Shown piece by piece: positions 11,857 through 25,439 of a stretch of 64,000 bases of DNA; within the stretch, counting starts at the first letter, position 1; the number at the start of each line of letters is the position of its first letter. Made by a program: the position numbers and the translations under genes. The notes beneath the pieces were generated by a model that ran no database searches, was not told the DNA's origin, and was given only the letters and a program-made list of their open reading frames with translations. Location of the stretch: NCBI GenBank assembly GCA_050084985.1, contig JBITNC010000001.1:127534001-127598000 (forward strand), in the 5' to 3' direction. This stretch comes from Nageia nagi. Its lineage: Eukaryota; Pinophyta.

Positions 11857-12680
11857 CATACCAACTATCAAATCTCATTATGATTTTTGAAGTAGATGAT
11901 AATGCACAGTCTATAGGGTATCAAAGATGATTGTCCACAAGTGGACAAAAAACTTTAGAGATGATTGAGTGGTGTCAATAGAAGGATGAGGCTGAAGGAG
12001 AGGCTACATTTTAGCCTAAGGAGATAAGAGAGGACACATTGGCATACTAAAGGCTTTCCCATCCATGTTGAGATTCATAAGGAGTATCCATACTACATTG
12101 AGCATCTAGAAGGCTTGTAATGCCATGTTGAGTATCTGGAAGGATAGGTGTCCCACATTGAGGATTAGGGTGGTTCAGGGTTATTATTAGGAGGTGGTAT
12201 GTTGATAGGCACCCATTGTTGAGCTTGAGGGAGTTCAAATCCCCTCATAGAGGTTTGGGGAGATGGAATATGACGTGATTTATTACCTCACACTGGCCTT
12301 GAGGAGCTTAGGAGGTTCTAAGTGGAGTTTGGAGGAGACACTGCTACCTAAGTGGAGCTTAGGATCTACCTACTTTTCATTGACCATTATCTTTTTTAGA
12401 TTTTTGTAGGTAAATTCAATTTGGGTGTGTATACACTTCCATGACTATGGAGGATCATCATTGAGCATCTATCGAGGAGTGATAGCTACAACAAACAAGA
12501 GAGTTTGCAACTTGCACTAAGATAGGAGCATGAGTTCCAACCATCCACTCATCACCACCATTCGAATGGTGCATATTGAAGCTACATTCTACCCCCATGC
12601 ACTTTGGTTGATAGTTCTAGAGGATGCATGGGATACTGGATGCTATGATCTTGAGGATAATCAATTGAGAGGGGAGGCTT
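11857..12680 (+). mobile_element. Internal remnant of LTR element G
   Basis: This segment lies between the insertion of element A and the LTR at 12681. No gag or pol domain can be read. It contains two near copies of a gttgag(c/t)atct(a/g)gaagg phrase (12095-12150). It ends with a purine tract (12667-12680, agaggggaggctt) directly before the LTR, the expected polypurine tract of a plus-strand element. The rest of the element is to the left of the copia-1 array and off the window. Confidence 0.55.
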
Positions 12681-13942
12681 TGTGACATCCCCCTTGTATT
12701 TTTATTAGGACCAATTTGATCATCTTGTACTATACTTATTTAATGTCCTTGCATTTGCATCATTATAGCTTAGGATAGGAGACTTGATGGGTTAAGTGGA
12801 CCCCATTATGAGCCCTAAGTTGGATGTCTCCCTTCTAAGTAGTAGATTAGGTATGTATTGTATTGGAGATCCTAGATTGTGGGAATCCCAAGGTACATTT
12901 ATACATTAGGATGATGGGCAATCACTAGCATACCTAGCACCACGGCTAGGAGGGCCCATACCCCCATGATGGCTCATGAGGACTTAGGACCCCACATTGG
13001 TACTTTAGTGCTAAGGATCCCTGTTAGCATTATTAGTGATCATGACCCCCACATTTGCATTATGAGTGATCATGACCCCAATGTTGACACTTAAGTGATT
13101 GGGCCCCCAAATACCAAACGTTGGATTAGATGGGTCTAGGATGACTCCTAGGTGAGATTTGGACATAAATTATGTATAAATAGACATTGTAACTTCATTA
13201 CTAGACAACCATTATTGATCATTACTTTACTACAATACTTTGGATACAAAGTCTTAGCGATGCTAAGCATTCCATTCCTAGGAGGAGCATCTAGAGGGTA
13301 GTAAAGTGTTGGGATCTTGATTATCTATGACATTAGTGGAGCACCTTTGCCCATCTGGTGTCATTCTAAGGGTTTATTTCTACCATTTAATTGATCAACT
13401 AGAGTTTGAGAAGGGTTCCTTCAGTGGAGAGGATTCAAGGTCTGAGGGGTGAATCTATCATGTGGTTCCATAGTTTTCCAACATTTGATATATCAAATTA
13501 TCATACCGTAGTTAGCTCCTTAGAGGCCAACGACTACCTATTGGGCTTGGTATTATATTGCATTCATTGTATATCATTTATATATAGTTAGAGGGATTCA
13601 GATCTAATTATTATGTTGTGTTATCTCATACTTGTGCATGTGTTGGATCTCATTGATCATATATACTTGTATTTATCATTCAAAGGCACTTTAATGTATC
13701 ATGGTTTGGATTATGCATGTATGAGCCAAGTGTTGGCATCTTGTTATTATATTCAATGATATATGCTTACATGTGCTAAACATTGGAATTTTGGGTATTT
13801 GAATGTGTAATCTTGGTTTCCTAACTCCAACATTACATGCTTGAGGGTTTGTTGACTTGTATGTGATGCTCTAGACTTATTATTTGGGCTTAATGATCTT
13901 GAATAGCTAGTTTGAGCTTGAGTTTTAATTTGGATCATCACA
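12681..13942 (+). repeat. 3' LTR of element G
   Basis: It starts TGTGACATCC right after a polypurine tract and ends ATCATCACA at 13942, giving TG...CA ends with short imperfect inverted termini. A TATA box (tataaata, 13175-13182) lies about 500 bp in, with the same strand sense as the tract. Length is 1262 bp. Family unknown, but the size suits a gypsy element. The partner LTR is not in the window. Confidence 0.65.
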
Positions 13943-15139
13943 ATCCTTCATCAGTTTCTCCAATTCTCCATATAGGAAAGTATGTATATTCATCTTTAAG
14001 CCCCATTTTAGATGGTTGATAAGGGAAAAATGGAAGCTCCTTACCTAATTCACATTCAAGTATAGAGTAAAATATTACATGATAACAAGAGAACCCTTTA
14101 ACCAAGGCTATGAAAAAGATTTTTGAGCCACCACTTCCCACTCCCATTTGTATTACATCTCCCCCTTGCATAATTCAATTAACTTAGATAACTAAAATAT
14201 GATTCTTTATTAAATAAAAATTAAATTAAGGATTGTAATGATAACCAAGAGGTCATGTATATAAATACTAGCTCTCTATTGGTTCTTACACATAAATCTA
14301 GCAAATTTTGATATGAAAAAAAGCATAAAAACCCAACCTATACACTTTGAATAATGTTACTCGACCTAAATAAAGAAACACTTAATATATAAAAATTTCA
14401 TCAAAATTATGGTCAATAGTTCAAATCATACTTAATAAAAGGTTGATTATCCTTTCAAAAATGTAGTGATTGTCTACAATAACAATGCTTAGCATTTAAT
14501 GACCTATATTCTTCCATTATTATGAATTTTTATATAAAAGAACTCTACCTAAACATAATGCTAAAGCACTGAAGAAGAAAAATATTCATGATCTTTGCTT
14601 CAAGAATATTATCTACATCGTAGGCTAGATATTGCTCAGTTTTATGGAAGTTACAATAAAATTGTAACTCAAATGCATTACTAGGAATCTAACTATGTGT
14701 ACAAGAAAAGAAAGGCCTATCGAGGTTGACAACCTGTATGATGAATTGCCTAACTTGGAGAGACTTAATATATTCAATCGCCTTACCTATCATCTATAAC
14801 TAAGAATTGAGAGCAATAACTCTTATATTATGTAGGATCTCATTCATTGTTTCTAAATATTTATGTTCAAATTATATAATTATTAATACTTCCTATTGCA
14901 AAAAAAGAAATTCAAGTTATGGGCTTCCTCCGCGAGAGTCATTCCATTACTTAGAATATTTTGATGTCATTTACAAAAGTTGGGTAAGTTGCATTATATT
15001 TATACAAAGTTGCATATTAGCCAAGTTAGATGACCAAAATATAGTGGAGCCATTATTTTATGTGTTTACATGTATTATGTATATAATTATTAGTCTATTC
15101 ACTAAGAGGGAATTTTTGGATCAATTTGTTTGTGTGTGT

Positions 15140-15217
<78 letters not shown>

Positions 15218-16946
15218 GAGGAGAGAGAGATAACGAGAAGAGAGTAGAGATAGAGAAGAGGAGAGAGAGAGAGAGAGAGGAGAGAGGAGAGAGAGAGAGA
15301 GAGATAAAATTATTCAGTTATGACTATTATATTTGTATTTCTTATAGCACATCCTTCTTAGTTCTTCTTAACTCTACTTTTAATAACATATCCACTTTGA
15401 TCTCTCATAAATTGATACATATCTTATTTAGTACATGTGTACATTACAACACTACACTCCATTCATAATTTCATCATATGTTTAATAAATAATTATATTA
15501 TAATAATGTCTAACAAGAGCATATGTGCACCCATATATTTTATATCTTTAACCTTCACTTACACTACAACCTCTCATTGCCTCATTAGATTCCATACTTA
15601 CACCCTTTTATAGATATTTTCATTCCTCCCATTACATCTTCTATAATTCCCTCTGGTACATCACAATTTCTTATATATCATTTAATCCATCCAACACCTC
15701 TACTTTACACACTTCACTAGTCTTGCATATGGTCATTGTAGCAACTAGTTGAACAATTTTTTTTTTGTAGGTTGTACAAATATTTATTTTATCATTATGC
15801 AACCATAACATCCTATTTAACCTTATCTTCATTCCTCCAAAACCTAATCTTGTTCCTTTGTAGTTATTTCTATAAATATCCCATTAGTCATGGTTCACGT
15901 GGATGATATTGTGAATATTTTAGCGTAATAAATATGCAATGTGAATGCCAAGTAAAAAAAATAGAATGTATTATTAAAATAATATATATACCAACAAGGA
16001 ATAACCATGATCATAAATCAATGATAAATAACCCTTTGAGCATTGATATTCTCCAATATCCCATTTTTGTGAAATTTGAGTATCCCACAATTTAAAATTT
16101 TGAATGGCAAAGGAAGATCACACCAATCATATATGATACTATAAGAATATGTGTACTATTTTTTCTAACTAATAGGATTTTACTTGTGAAATTATTTTCA
16201 GGGAGTCTTGTAGGAGTAGTGATTGGTAATTTTTATGAAATACTCAAGAAATTTGTTTAAAATCTCAAAACCTTAACTAGTCTGATCATGAATCACTCAT
16301 ATGTTAATTTCATTAAGATAATCACTATTACTTGCTAGTGTTGTACAAAATTCTAATCAAACATTAAGCATTATGTTGGTTAAATATAAATAAAAAATAA
16401 ATATAAACTAAAATTCAAAATGGTTATTATGAAGATGATATCAAATAATCTTTTTTTGTTTAGAGAATATATAAAATGCTAAATATTCTAATTTTATTAA
16501 TATGCCATGATATTTCATATCAAGAAAAAATATTGAAAAAATTTAATAAAATCAAATATACAAATAAATTTAAAAAAATGAATAACAAAATGGATATAAG
16601 AGAACCTTAGAAAATAATCAACATGGTAGAAATGTTTAAGAGATTAAGGACACAAAGATCATGAATGTATTACAAATGCAATAAAGGGGAATAAGAAAGT
16701 ATATATAGTTAGTAAAAAATATCAACAATATGATAGTTGAGTCAATTAAACAAGATACATTTCACCATTGGATCCTCCTTTGCTTATGCTTCACTTCATT
16801 TTATGCTTATGTAAATTTCCACCATAGCACACCATATCTCTCCTTACGCTTGCTTACCTTATTCAATCTTTTGCTTCCTACTTCTCCTTGGTCTCTTGTG
16901 CTCCTTCCTTTTTGCTCCTCATTTTCACCTTTAGCTATACCCTATC
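13943..16946. other. AT-rich DNA without recognisable genes
   Basis: Apart from the GA microsatellite at 15141-15303 I see no coding relic, LTR end or RNA gene. A 77-codon minus-strand frame (13938-14171) and a 146-codon plus-strand frame (14807-15247) exist. The latter ends in an Arg-Glu run made by the microsatellite and is not credible as a gene. Confidence 0.5.
15141..15303. repeat. (GA)n microsatellite, interrupted
   Basis: A pure GA run of about 70 bp (15141-15212) is followed by degenerate GA-rich blocks to 15303. Such runs are length-variable and could serve as a marker. Confidence 0.95.
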
Positions 16947-17720
16947 ATGGCTCATCCTAATTTGGATAATCAGACCAAAAAATATTGCTCGAGTCTCTTT
17001 AATTTTGAATGTGTGAAGGTGGCAATTGATTACTTGCTCGACCTTGAATTTATGTCTAAGGATGGAACCACATAAGTAAACATCTTGATAATCTAATATT
17101 TCCATAAGAAAAATACAACAAAATCTCTCTCATTGAAAATTTTATTAGAGCTCATCTACACATCTATTAGACTTGTGCATGGATTGATCTAAAATGGAAA
17201 ATTCAAGGTACTCTCAATATTATCCTCCTTAAAAAATATTTTTTACTCTTCAAATTTAAATTCAAATTTGCTATGGAAGAAGTTATGCAAAGAGGTCCTT
17301 GTTTCTTTAGGAAGGTATTTAGAAAAAATAGTACAAATGATTTCAAACTAAAAAGAAGAATGTATCAATCTCTCCAATTTAGGTCCAACTTCTTAAGCTC
17401 CCACTTGAATTATGGAATGTGAACAAAATTATAGGAATTATGAAATCAATTAGATATTTAATCATAATGGACTCAATAATTGTAAATAAGATAAGGCTCC
17501 TCATAAAAATATATGTATCAATATTTATCTCACCAAGGAACCCCTAAAGAAGATCTTTTTTAGAACCTCATCTGGTGTTTAGAAAGATAAAATTGAGTAT
17601 AAGCACCTAATGTTAAAATAAAATACATGTAACATAATGGGGCATAAAGATAAACTATGCCTTGATAAACCCAAATATCCTCCTCTAGCCAATCCTATAA
17701 ATAATAACATGATACCACAA
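16947..17720 (+). pseudogene. LINE ORF1-like relic: DUF4283 domain and zinc knuckle
   Basis: From a possible ATG at 16947 the plus strand reads MAHPNLDNQTKKYCSSL. After frame changes, 17125-17310 gives a DUF4283-like block (WKIQGTLNIILLKKYFLLFK, then EEVMQRGPCFFRK), followed at 17400-17420 by LPLEL-W, a common next motif of that family. A zinc-knuckle remnant CNIMGHKDKLC lies at 17628-17660, its first Cys lost. DUF4283 plus CCHC is typical of ORF1 of plant L1-type LINEs and of related captured host proteins. No endonuclease or reverse transcriptase of ORF2 follows, so it is a fragment. Several stops. Confidence 0.6.
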
Positions 17721-20362
17721 AGGTGATTCTAAACTAGGTATAGACCTTAAGAGCCTCCAAAAAGACCTAGTTACAATAATCCTTCCATTTCAAATAGAAC
17801 TACTGTAGCTCTAAAAACTACCTTGGATCATTTTTAAAATTAGACCCAAAAGAAAGAAAATTAAGGAACAAATAAAAAATAAAGTCAAATCAGAAGTCCA
17901 CCCTAATATTTTAGACAATCTTCCTAAAAATAACATAACATTAACACTCTAATCGACCCTAACCCCCATTCTCACCCCTATCCCCTCACATTCCTTATTC
18001 TTTAACCACCCACCCCACTCACTCATTGAAGATAAGTGAATCATCAAATACTACTAATTATCAAGAGCAACCTAAGTCATTAAGTACCACACAAAGTAAT
18101 TGAAAGATATCTAATGTAGGAAGAGGCCTTGTAGGTAGACCATTGAAAAGTGAGGTGTATCATAAAAACATGACCAAGAAGATCATTGATAGAATCCAAA
18201 CTATTATAAACCAAAATGAGTGATTTATAAACCCTCCCTCCAAATGATTATTAAAATAATGGAAAATGGTGGTTTTGCCAAAAAAGACCCAAGCAAAGAA
18301 TTAAGCTTCATTGGAAAATCACTAGAATTAAAGGTATCTATCAATAAGTCAATCTCCATTCAAGTGAGGGAAAAATTGATTACTCTATCCATGGAAAAAT
18401 TGATTGGTATAGAGACACTTTCCAACACAGACACCTTGAAGCGCTGAGGATTTTAAAATATAGGTTTGATACTAGAGAGTTGTTAAGACTTAATGAAGGG
18501 TATAAAAAACCCTTAAAGACATAAAAAAGAATCAAAATGTGCCTCATTATTGTTTATTTATATTTAATTATACTTCATACTTTGTATCTCTTCCATGATT
18601 ACTCTAATAGATCTATGAAACTACACTTGTAAAAATAGCTTTTGGGGCCCTATCGAAAAAACCCATTTTTTTAAACTATCAAGCAAAAGAAAAATACAAT
18701 ACACCATCCATAAATCAAATTATAAAATATCTTAAATGAAGAACCACCTTGGTATACATATGATGAGTTGTAAAACTTGCGTAAAGTAAAATGCAATGAT
18801 AAAAAAATAGTATGTTCAATTAAATTATTTTTTTAAAAGCCAAGATCACATTAAAATATATGTGTAAAAATTCAATCTTCTACAATAGCTAATCAAAATT
18901 ATAAATTAAGAATTTTTAAGAAACACTTTCCTAACCATAACATAAATTAAGATAACATAAATATAAAATAAATCAAATAGTATATAATTATTGGTATGGT
19001 AGAGGGAAATTGTATTAAGGCTCCAATCTTACTCATAGCATATATCATATTTATATGAGGATTTTTATTTTTGTGTAAAACCCTTTTAATTTCAAAGAAG
19101 GATACTTAAACTCCAAAGCATGCATGGGAAGAGTGTTGTGGTTTGATTAAGCATCCATAATGTAATTCAATCAACCTTTTTGTAGATATGATTTATATGA
19201 GGATGTTAATTTATATGATCATGATATTTTGATTAATTTTATACCACATTATTTATTGAAGTTTATGTAGATTTAAGATTCAATGATAACATCATTATTG
19301 ATAAATATTTAGGATTAGTATTTGGAATTAGATTTTTTACTTTACTTAAGATGTAAAAATACTTTACTTAAGATGTAAAAATAATATTTATCAAAATAAT
19401 CATGTTAAAAGTAAGGGATTTTGTAATGTGGCTCAAAATGTTAGAGGTGTTATGACTTTGATGTTTATGGTGGGTTTTAAGAACATGACATCATTAGTTT
19501 ATGTGGTAACTTGTTTATCATATAATATTTTATGAGGAAAACTATATATTCATCAAATGGCATGGGTCATTATATTCTTTATCAATGCTTAATTTTATTT
19601 ATTTTTTATTTTTTTATTTACAAAGAATAAGTTTTTACAATCAAGGGAAAGAAACTAACATTCAAGAAGATAAGAAATATTATTAAAGTTACAATAAGTC
19701 TTTAAGATTATATCATGAATAAAGGAAATCAATAAACTACTAGAATAAACAAAAGAAAAATATAAAAATAATTATTAGGATATATGATTTACATCTTAAA
19801 ATTATCGTACGTCTTAAGTATTAAAAAAATGGTAGAAAAGTTAATAAACAAGAGAGCTTCCCATTACCATAAATAATTTCACATTTGAAATAATTTCACA
19901 TATTAGTTAAATTAATTAAAATTAATTACCTTATAATGACAATGTTTATCACTCATATTATTAGTCACTAATGTTATTTTTCATGCCATTAAGTTTATTT
20001 GTAAGCCCATTACATAATTATAAGATCAATATATAAATCAAACAAGATGCATAGTTTAAAAGCTAATATATGATTCTCACAAATAATAAACAATATAGTT
20101 TATTCATCTAAATCACCTTTTATACTTTTAGATATGAATAATGCTTGATGGAGAGAATTACACCATTCATTATAGTTCATTACTAAATGGTTTTGCATTT
20201 ACTTTTCTTTTTATTCAACATATGCACTAGTTGCTCTTTATCATGTTTTTGTTATGATGATGCAAACATTTAATTTACATATTTGTGTATCTTAATCAAC
20301 ATGGAATTGTATATGAAAATATTGTAGTTTTACTTAGATATATATATTGATTTTATTAATTA
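17721..20362. other. AT-rich DNA, nothing recognised
   Basis: The first 750 bp may be the tail of the LINE ORF1-like relic (a 75-codon frame at 18220-18447 has no known domain). Beyond that I see only AT-rich sequence. A 25-bp phrase (tactttacttaagatgtaaaaat) is repeated in tandem near 19337-19382. Confidence 0.4.
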
Positions 20363-21162
20363 TATGGACACCTAAAAGTGGTTCCTCTAACAAGGTCCTA
20401 TTTTAGATATAACATTACATACATATTTAATCATAATTAATTATATTTTAATCATTTTTATCTTATTATCATATATTTTCTAGGTTTTCTTCTTATTTTT
20501 ATGTTGGGTACATCAAGAAAATTTCAACCTTCTTACAAGGGGTAAAATGGTGATATCACACTTGATATAAATGTAAGTATCTCTAACCTTGGGAAAGCAT
20601 GTCAAGATTACATCTCGAGAGTTGGTACTCTACTCTTAGGTATTTTTAAACATTGCCTATTGATATTGGAATCTTGTTACCACTTGAGCAAATATTTATC
20701 CTCCTATTCATGATGATATGCTTGTCTTGGCTTATTAACACATCTATTATTATCAATCCTTGTTGGTGGACCTCACTCTACTGAAACACTAGCACCCGTG
20801 TTGAAGTGTGCACATGCATTGAGCTCTTGAGATCTAACACTTGCATTAGGATCCTTTCTATTGTGGGTCATAGGGTTTGAACATTAAGGTCACATTTATT
20901 TAATAAGTTCATCCTACATATATTCAACTTCGACACAAGTATTTATCTTACACTTGATTCCATCTCTTTAGCATGTGCTTTTGTCTTGTATCTTGACATC
21001 AATAAAACTCTAGTTTTTATTTTTGCATTGTTAATCTTTACTTCCTGTTACTCATGTATGTTTTATTTAGGTTAATTAGCTTATATATTACATACCTAAA
21101 TATTTATGTGTACTTAGTTCATTTAGGTCAAAACTTTAGGAGTACCAAAACACATATCAACA
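20363..21162 (+). repeat. 5' LTR of element C
   Basis: Matches the 3' LTR block by block: taacattacatac, the gggtcaaatggtgatatca-like phrase, aagcatgt(c/t)aagattac, and the end accaaaacacatatcaaca. Its outer end is damaged (atggacac in place of tgttgacac). The sequence after it (attgatgcccacc) is a poor primer-binding site that I cannot assign to a tRNA. Confidence 0.85.
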
Positions 21163-21269
21163 TATTGATGCCCACCCATTTATAACATCTTCTTTCTCTT
21201 AATTAAGGTTAGAATAAAAGTGTTTTCAAACTTACCTATTTATTTACAATAAGAGCCCTAGGGTTATTT

Positions 21270-22330
21270 TTTGCATTTGATTAGATATTTCATGAGTGTG
21301 ATAGAAATAATGAGCATCACTCCTGAACTCTTGACAAAATTAATGACAATACCCAAATTTCAAGCTCTTATAGTGAAGGCATAAACACCTATAGCTCATA
21401 TTGGTAATCAAGCTAGTGTGAATGCTCACATAAGCATGGGCATTATGTTCAACGCTAATGCTAATAGTAGCAAAAATGCTGGTCATAATGCATCAAATTT
21501 AGGAACTTATACTTATGAGCAGATTAGATAGATTGATTCCAAGGTTGATAAGCCTGGAACAAATTTGGAATTGGTATAGATCAGATAGAGAACAAAGCTA
21601 ATCCCTTAAGTGTGGAGATTTGTAGTACACTCCTCATTGGTAAAAATAAGGATGCTAGATTTTAAAAATTCAATGGTGAGACTGGTCCTATTATATATCT
21701 TCAAGGGTTTGAATAAATTATAGAACTTAAGTGTATAGTTAATGACCCTTTGAAAGCTAATTACTTTCCTATGAGTTTTATCAATAAAGCTTGCAAATGG
21801 TTTCATAGCTTGGAACCAAGTTCTATATCATCATGTCAATACTTGAAGGATTAGTTCAAAGCTCATTCCATATGTAATGTGAAGAAACCAATTAATTTAG
21901 CAAATTTGATCCATTGCAAGCAAGGACAAACTGAAAAGCTAGACAAGTATACTCCTATATTTGTGAAAATTTGGAGGCCCATTGAACAAAAGGTGGAAGA
22001 ACATTTTGTTGCAAAGGTATTCCTTGATAACATTAATCTATGAAAGAGGACTTGAGCATGTTAATGGTTCCTTTATGCATATGGTTCATTTACTTATAGA
22101 AAAAGAGGAATTCCTAGTAGGATCTAATCTACTTAAGTACACATTCTCTTCTTCTAGCAAAGATAGTGGTAGAAAACCTTATCATAAAAAAGATAACACT
22201 TCAATCAATGTAGTTGAACTAGCTAATCAAGATAAATCAAAGAACAGGAAATCAACCAAAGATATATATCCGTTACTAGTAAATCCCAACTAAATGTTTG
22301 AAGAACATTTGGAAAAAGGTCTAATTAAAA
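21270..22330 (+). pseudogene. gypsy gag relic (element C)
   Basis: A Retrotrans_gag domain is readable at about 21655-22000, with NYFPMSFINKACKWFHSLEP followed by a partly conserved QYLKD-FKAHS. Frames continue to 22293 with a Lys/Ser-rich tail. Gag would form the particle. Several in-frame stops. Confidence 0.8.
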
Positions 22331-22979
22331 GAATTCAAGAAAAGGAATATGGACCTAATGATGAAAATCCTATTTGTACAAGGATAATTAGTTTTACAAA
22401 TATCATCAAGTTAAAGAGCACAATACAATTGATTATTATTCTATGAGGAAGAAGTTGAAACACTTATTAGATAGTGGAAAAGTAACATATAAAAATGATA
22501 TGCTCAAAGTAAATCTCAATACCTACCTCCCATAAACATGGTGAATATGATTATATATGATGATAATGGTGAACCAATCAAGTTTGATAATGAATTTAGT
22601 ACAAAGCTAGAATCATATGCATAATCAAATTTAGAAAAGACATGTAAATGTAACAACTACATCAAAGAAAGGTATTCCTAACCCTGTTTCTACTACAAAA
22701 GAGGTACCCTCTAAATCTTCTCTTAAGGAAAAGAAGAAAGATAAATGCAAAAACAACATTATGTAAAATCTAAGAAATATTAATGATAAGATTAGTTTGC
22801 TTGTTATTTGAAACATATGAAGAGCATAGAATGATAATATTTGAACTATTTATGGGCATGATGTTGATACTGGTATTTCAACTCACTCATTAGTAGGAAT
22901 GATTGATTATTTTAAGAATGCATAATATTTATAGTAGATGATATTACTAATGAAATATCATTGATAAATTCTTCCAATA

Positions 22980-23330
22980 CACATATATGTTAAGATATTA
23001 GGCAAGAATATCAAGCATGCATTTGTAGATGGTGGTGCAAGTTTGAATATTTGCTTTATTAACTTTCTTAAGAAGTTTGGTGGTAAGTTGATGCCTAAGT
23101 TTGCAACAAAGAAGTATAAGATCAAAAGTTATGAAAGTGATAGCAAAGCATGTATCAATCATATCATATTACCTATTCAGTTGGGATCAAAGATAGTGAA
23201 AGTCATGACATATGTTCTAGATAAGAAGTTGCCCTATGACATTCTTATTGGAAGATCATGGATACATCAAATGAGGTGCATACCATCTACATTACATAGG
23301 TTGATTAAATTTAACCATGATGAACAATAA
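22980..23330 (+). pseudogene. gypsy aspartic protease relic (element C)
   Basis: An open stretch contains the active-site region FVDGGASLNIC, with D-G-G-A in place of the usual D-x-G-A/S, and the downstream DILIGRSWIHQMRCIPSTLH, a typical Tat-lineage flap/C-terminal motif (L-G-R-x-W-I-H, then P-S-T). It would process Gag-Pol. Unusually well preserved for this element. Confidence 0.85.
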
Positions 23331-24499
23331 TATGTAGTTTAAGTAGTGGAATAAAATCCAAACATGATTGCACAAGTAGGGAACACCATAATCTCTTACA
23401 AAAACATTGAAATCCATGAAAACAATTATGAGGATAGTGAAGAAGAAGATGGTGACAACATGCAGTTGTACAAGAAAATAAGTGTTGACACATATGAAAT
23501 TAGTTAGAGAGTCATTGAATATGATATTATAATTTTTGGTAGATGTAAAAAATAAAAGGATGACCAATGTCCGTACTAGTCTTAACATCCATTCTCACCT
23601 CAATGCCCTCACTACCCTCATTATTGCAAATGCAATCAATATCAATTTGGATCTAAAGAGGATGATATACAAATGATGTTATACAATACAAATAATTCAA
23701 AGTATAAAGCAAAGGATGATGTAGATAACAAGCAAGTTCTAACCTATGTTAAATTTAACAAGAGAACAAGACAAATGAGGTGTCATGCTCTATTAATACT
23801 GTAATACGTGGAATTTAGACAATACAAGGGTGAAGGAATTGGAAGGATAGAATATATAATTGAATAATTTCATGCAAAAATGTTCAAATAAAATGAAGGA
23901 ACGAGTGGCCTGGATCAAAGAAGGTGACCAAGAGAAATTTGGTTTGCTATAGCAATGATGAAGAGTCAAAGTTAGAATCAGAGACACAACCAATCAACAT
24001 GGTTGAGCTAACACCAATGAACATGGATAAATCACCTTAAAAGGTCCATGCCTATGCTAGCACTAGCATTTACACTAATATCAATGCCCATGATGAGAAA
24101 ATAAATGACAATTCCTCTTATTCCATGCCTTAAAAGTATTTTCTAGGTCTGTTTATTTGTTTGAAATGGATGATGCACTTCTGCACACATTGGGGGCAAG
24201 ATCAAAGTTCAAATAATTTCATTCCAAGAGGCAAGGTAAGGTCATTTATCATGTTGATGCTTACGTTGGAGAGGATATGAATAATATAGTAGGTTCTTTC
24301 CTACTACACTAGCCTACTTTCTTCTTTCATTACATAGGAGTAGGGTAGGTAGCTAGGGATAGGTGTGTGTTTGCATGTGTGACATTATTTCTCTATGACA
24401 CAACAGGATTGGGGTCATTACCTAACCTCTCTTAACCTATTGATGAGATATCATGGTTGAATGAAAGTCTTGTTGATATCAACATTGGTACATAAGAAG
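23331..24499 (+). other. Linker between protease and reverse transcriptase of element C
   Basis: Decayed coding sequence in the place where Tat-lineage polyproteins have a variable spacer. No domain is recognised. Confidence 0.5.
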
Positions 24500-25330
24500 T
24501 GCCACATATTATTCATATTGGAACATGAATAATTGGACAAGAAAAGAAATCTTATCAATAGTTCTTAATAGAATTCAAGGATATGTTGTCTTGGTAATGC
24601 AATGATATGATAGGATTAGATCCCTCCTTTGTGACTAATAATTTTATCATGTATGAAGATACCAAACTTGTACAATAGAAAAGAAGACTAATGCATCCAA
24701 AGCACTCTTTGATAGTCAAGAAGAAAATTGATAAGTATCACAAGGCAAGATTCATTGAACTTATTGATTATTCATCTTGGTTAGCTAACATTATTCTAGC
24801 TTTGAAACCAAATGGAGAAATCATGTGCTGCATAGATTTTAGAGACTTAAACAAAGCTTGTCCAAAAGATAATTTTCTTTACTACACATTGACATAATTA
24901 CAGATTCAATTGCAAGATATGAGTTTGTCTTTCATGGATGATTTCTTAGAATATAATTAGACCATAATTAGCAAAGAAGATTAGCATAAGGCAACATTCA
25001 CCACAACTTGGGGAACATTTTGTTGGGTAGTCATGCCCTTAGGCCTAAAAAATGCAGGGCAACATACTAAAGAGCTATGATAACTATGTTTTATTATCTT
25101 ATTCATAAATTTGTTGAGGTATATGTTGATGATATTCTTGCAAAGTTAGCTAAGTAAGAAAATCATTTAGAAGATTTAAGAGAAATTTTTGAAAGGATGA
25201 GACAATTCAATTTGAAGCTAAATCCTAAGAAATATATTTATAGGTATCTAGTGGCAAGTTACTTGGTTACATTATGTTTAGAAGAGGTATAAAAATTGAT
25301 CCTAAGGAAGTTAATGGCCTACACCAAGGA
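24500..25330 (+). pseudogene. gypsy reverse transcriptase relic (element C)
   Basis: Open at 24691-24897 with IMCCIDFRDLNKACPKDNF, the classic gypsy RT entry motif. FMDDF (about 24935) and the catalytic VYVDDI (25122-25136) remain. PLGLKNAG lies near 25040. Stops interrupt between them. The family enzyme makes cDNA from element RNA. Confidence 0.9.
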
Positions 25331-25439
25331 ACATTAGAAAACTCAAATGTATACAAGGAAAATTGTAAGCAGTCAAAAGATTTATGGCTCAGCTAGCAGA
25401 TAGAACAACTTCCTTCTCTTATTTGCTTAAGAAATGAAA

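Noticed and set aside
14807-15247. 146-codon open frame ending in Arg-Glu repeats
   Set aside because: The end is the GA microsatellite read through; the rest has no recognisable domain.
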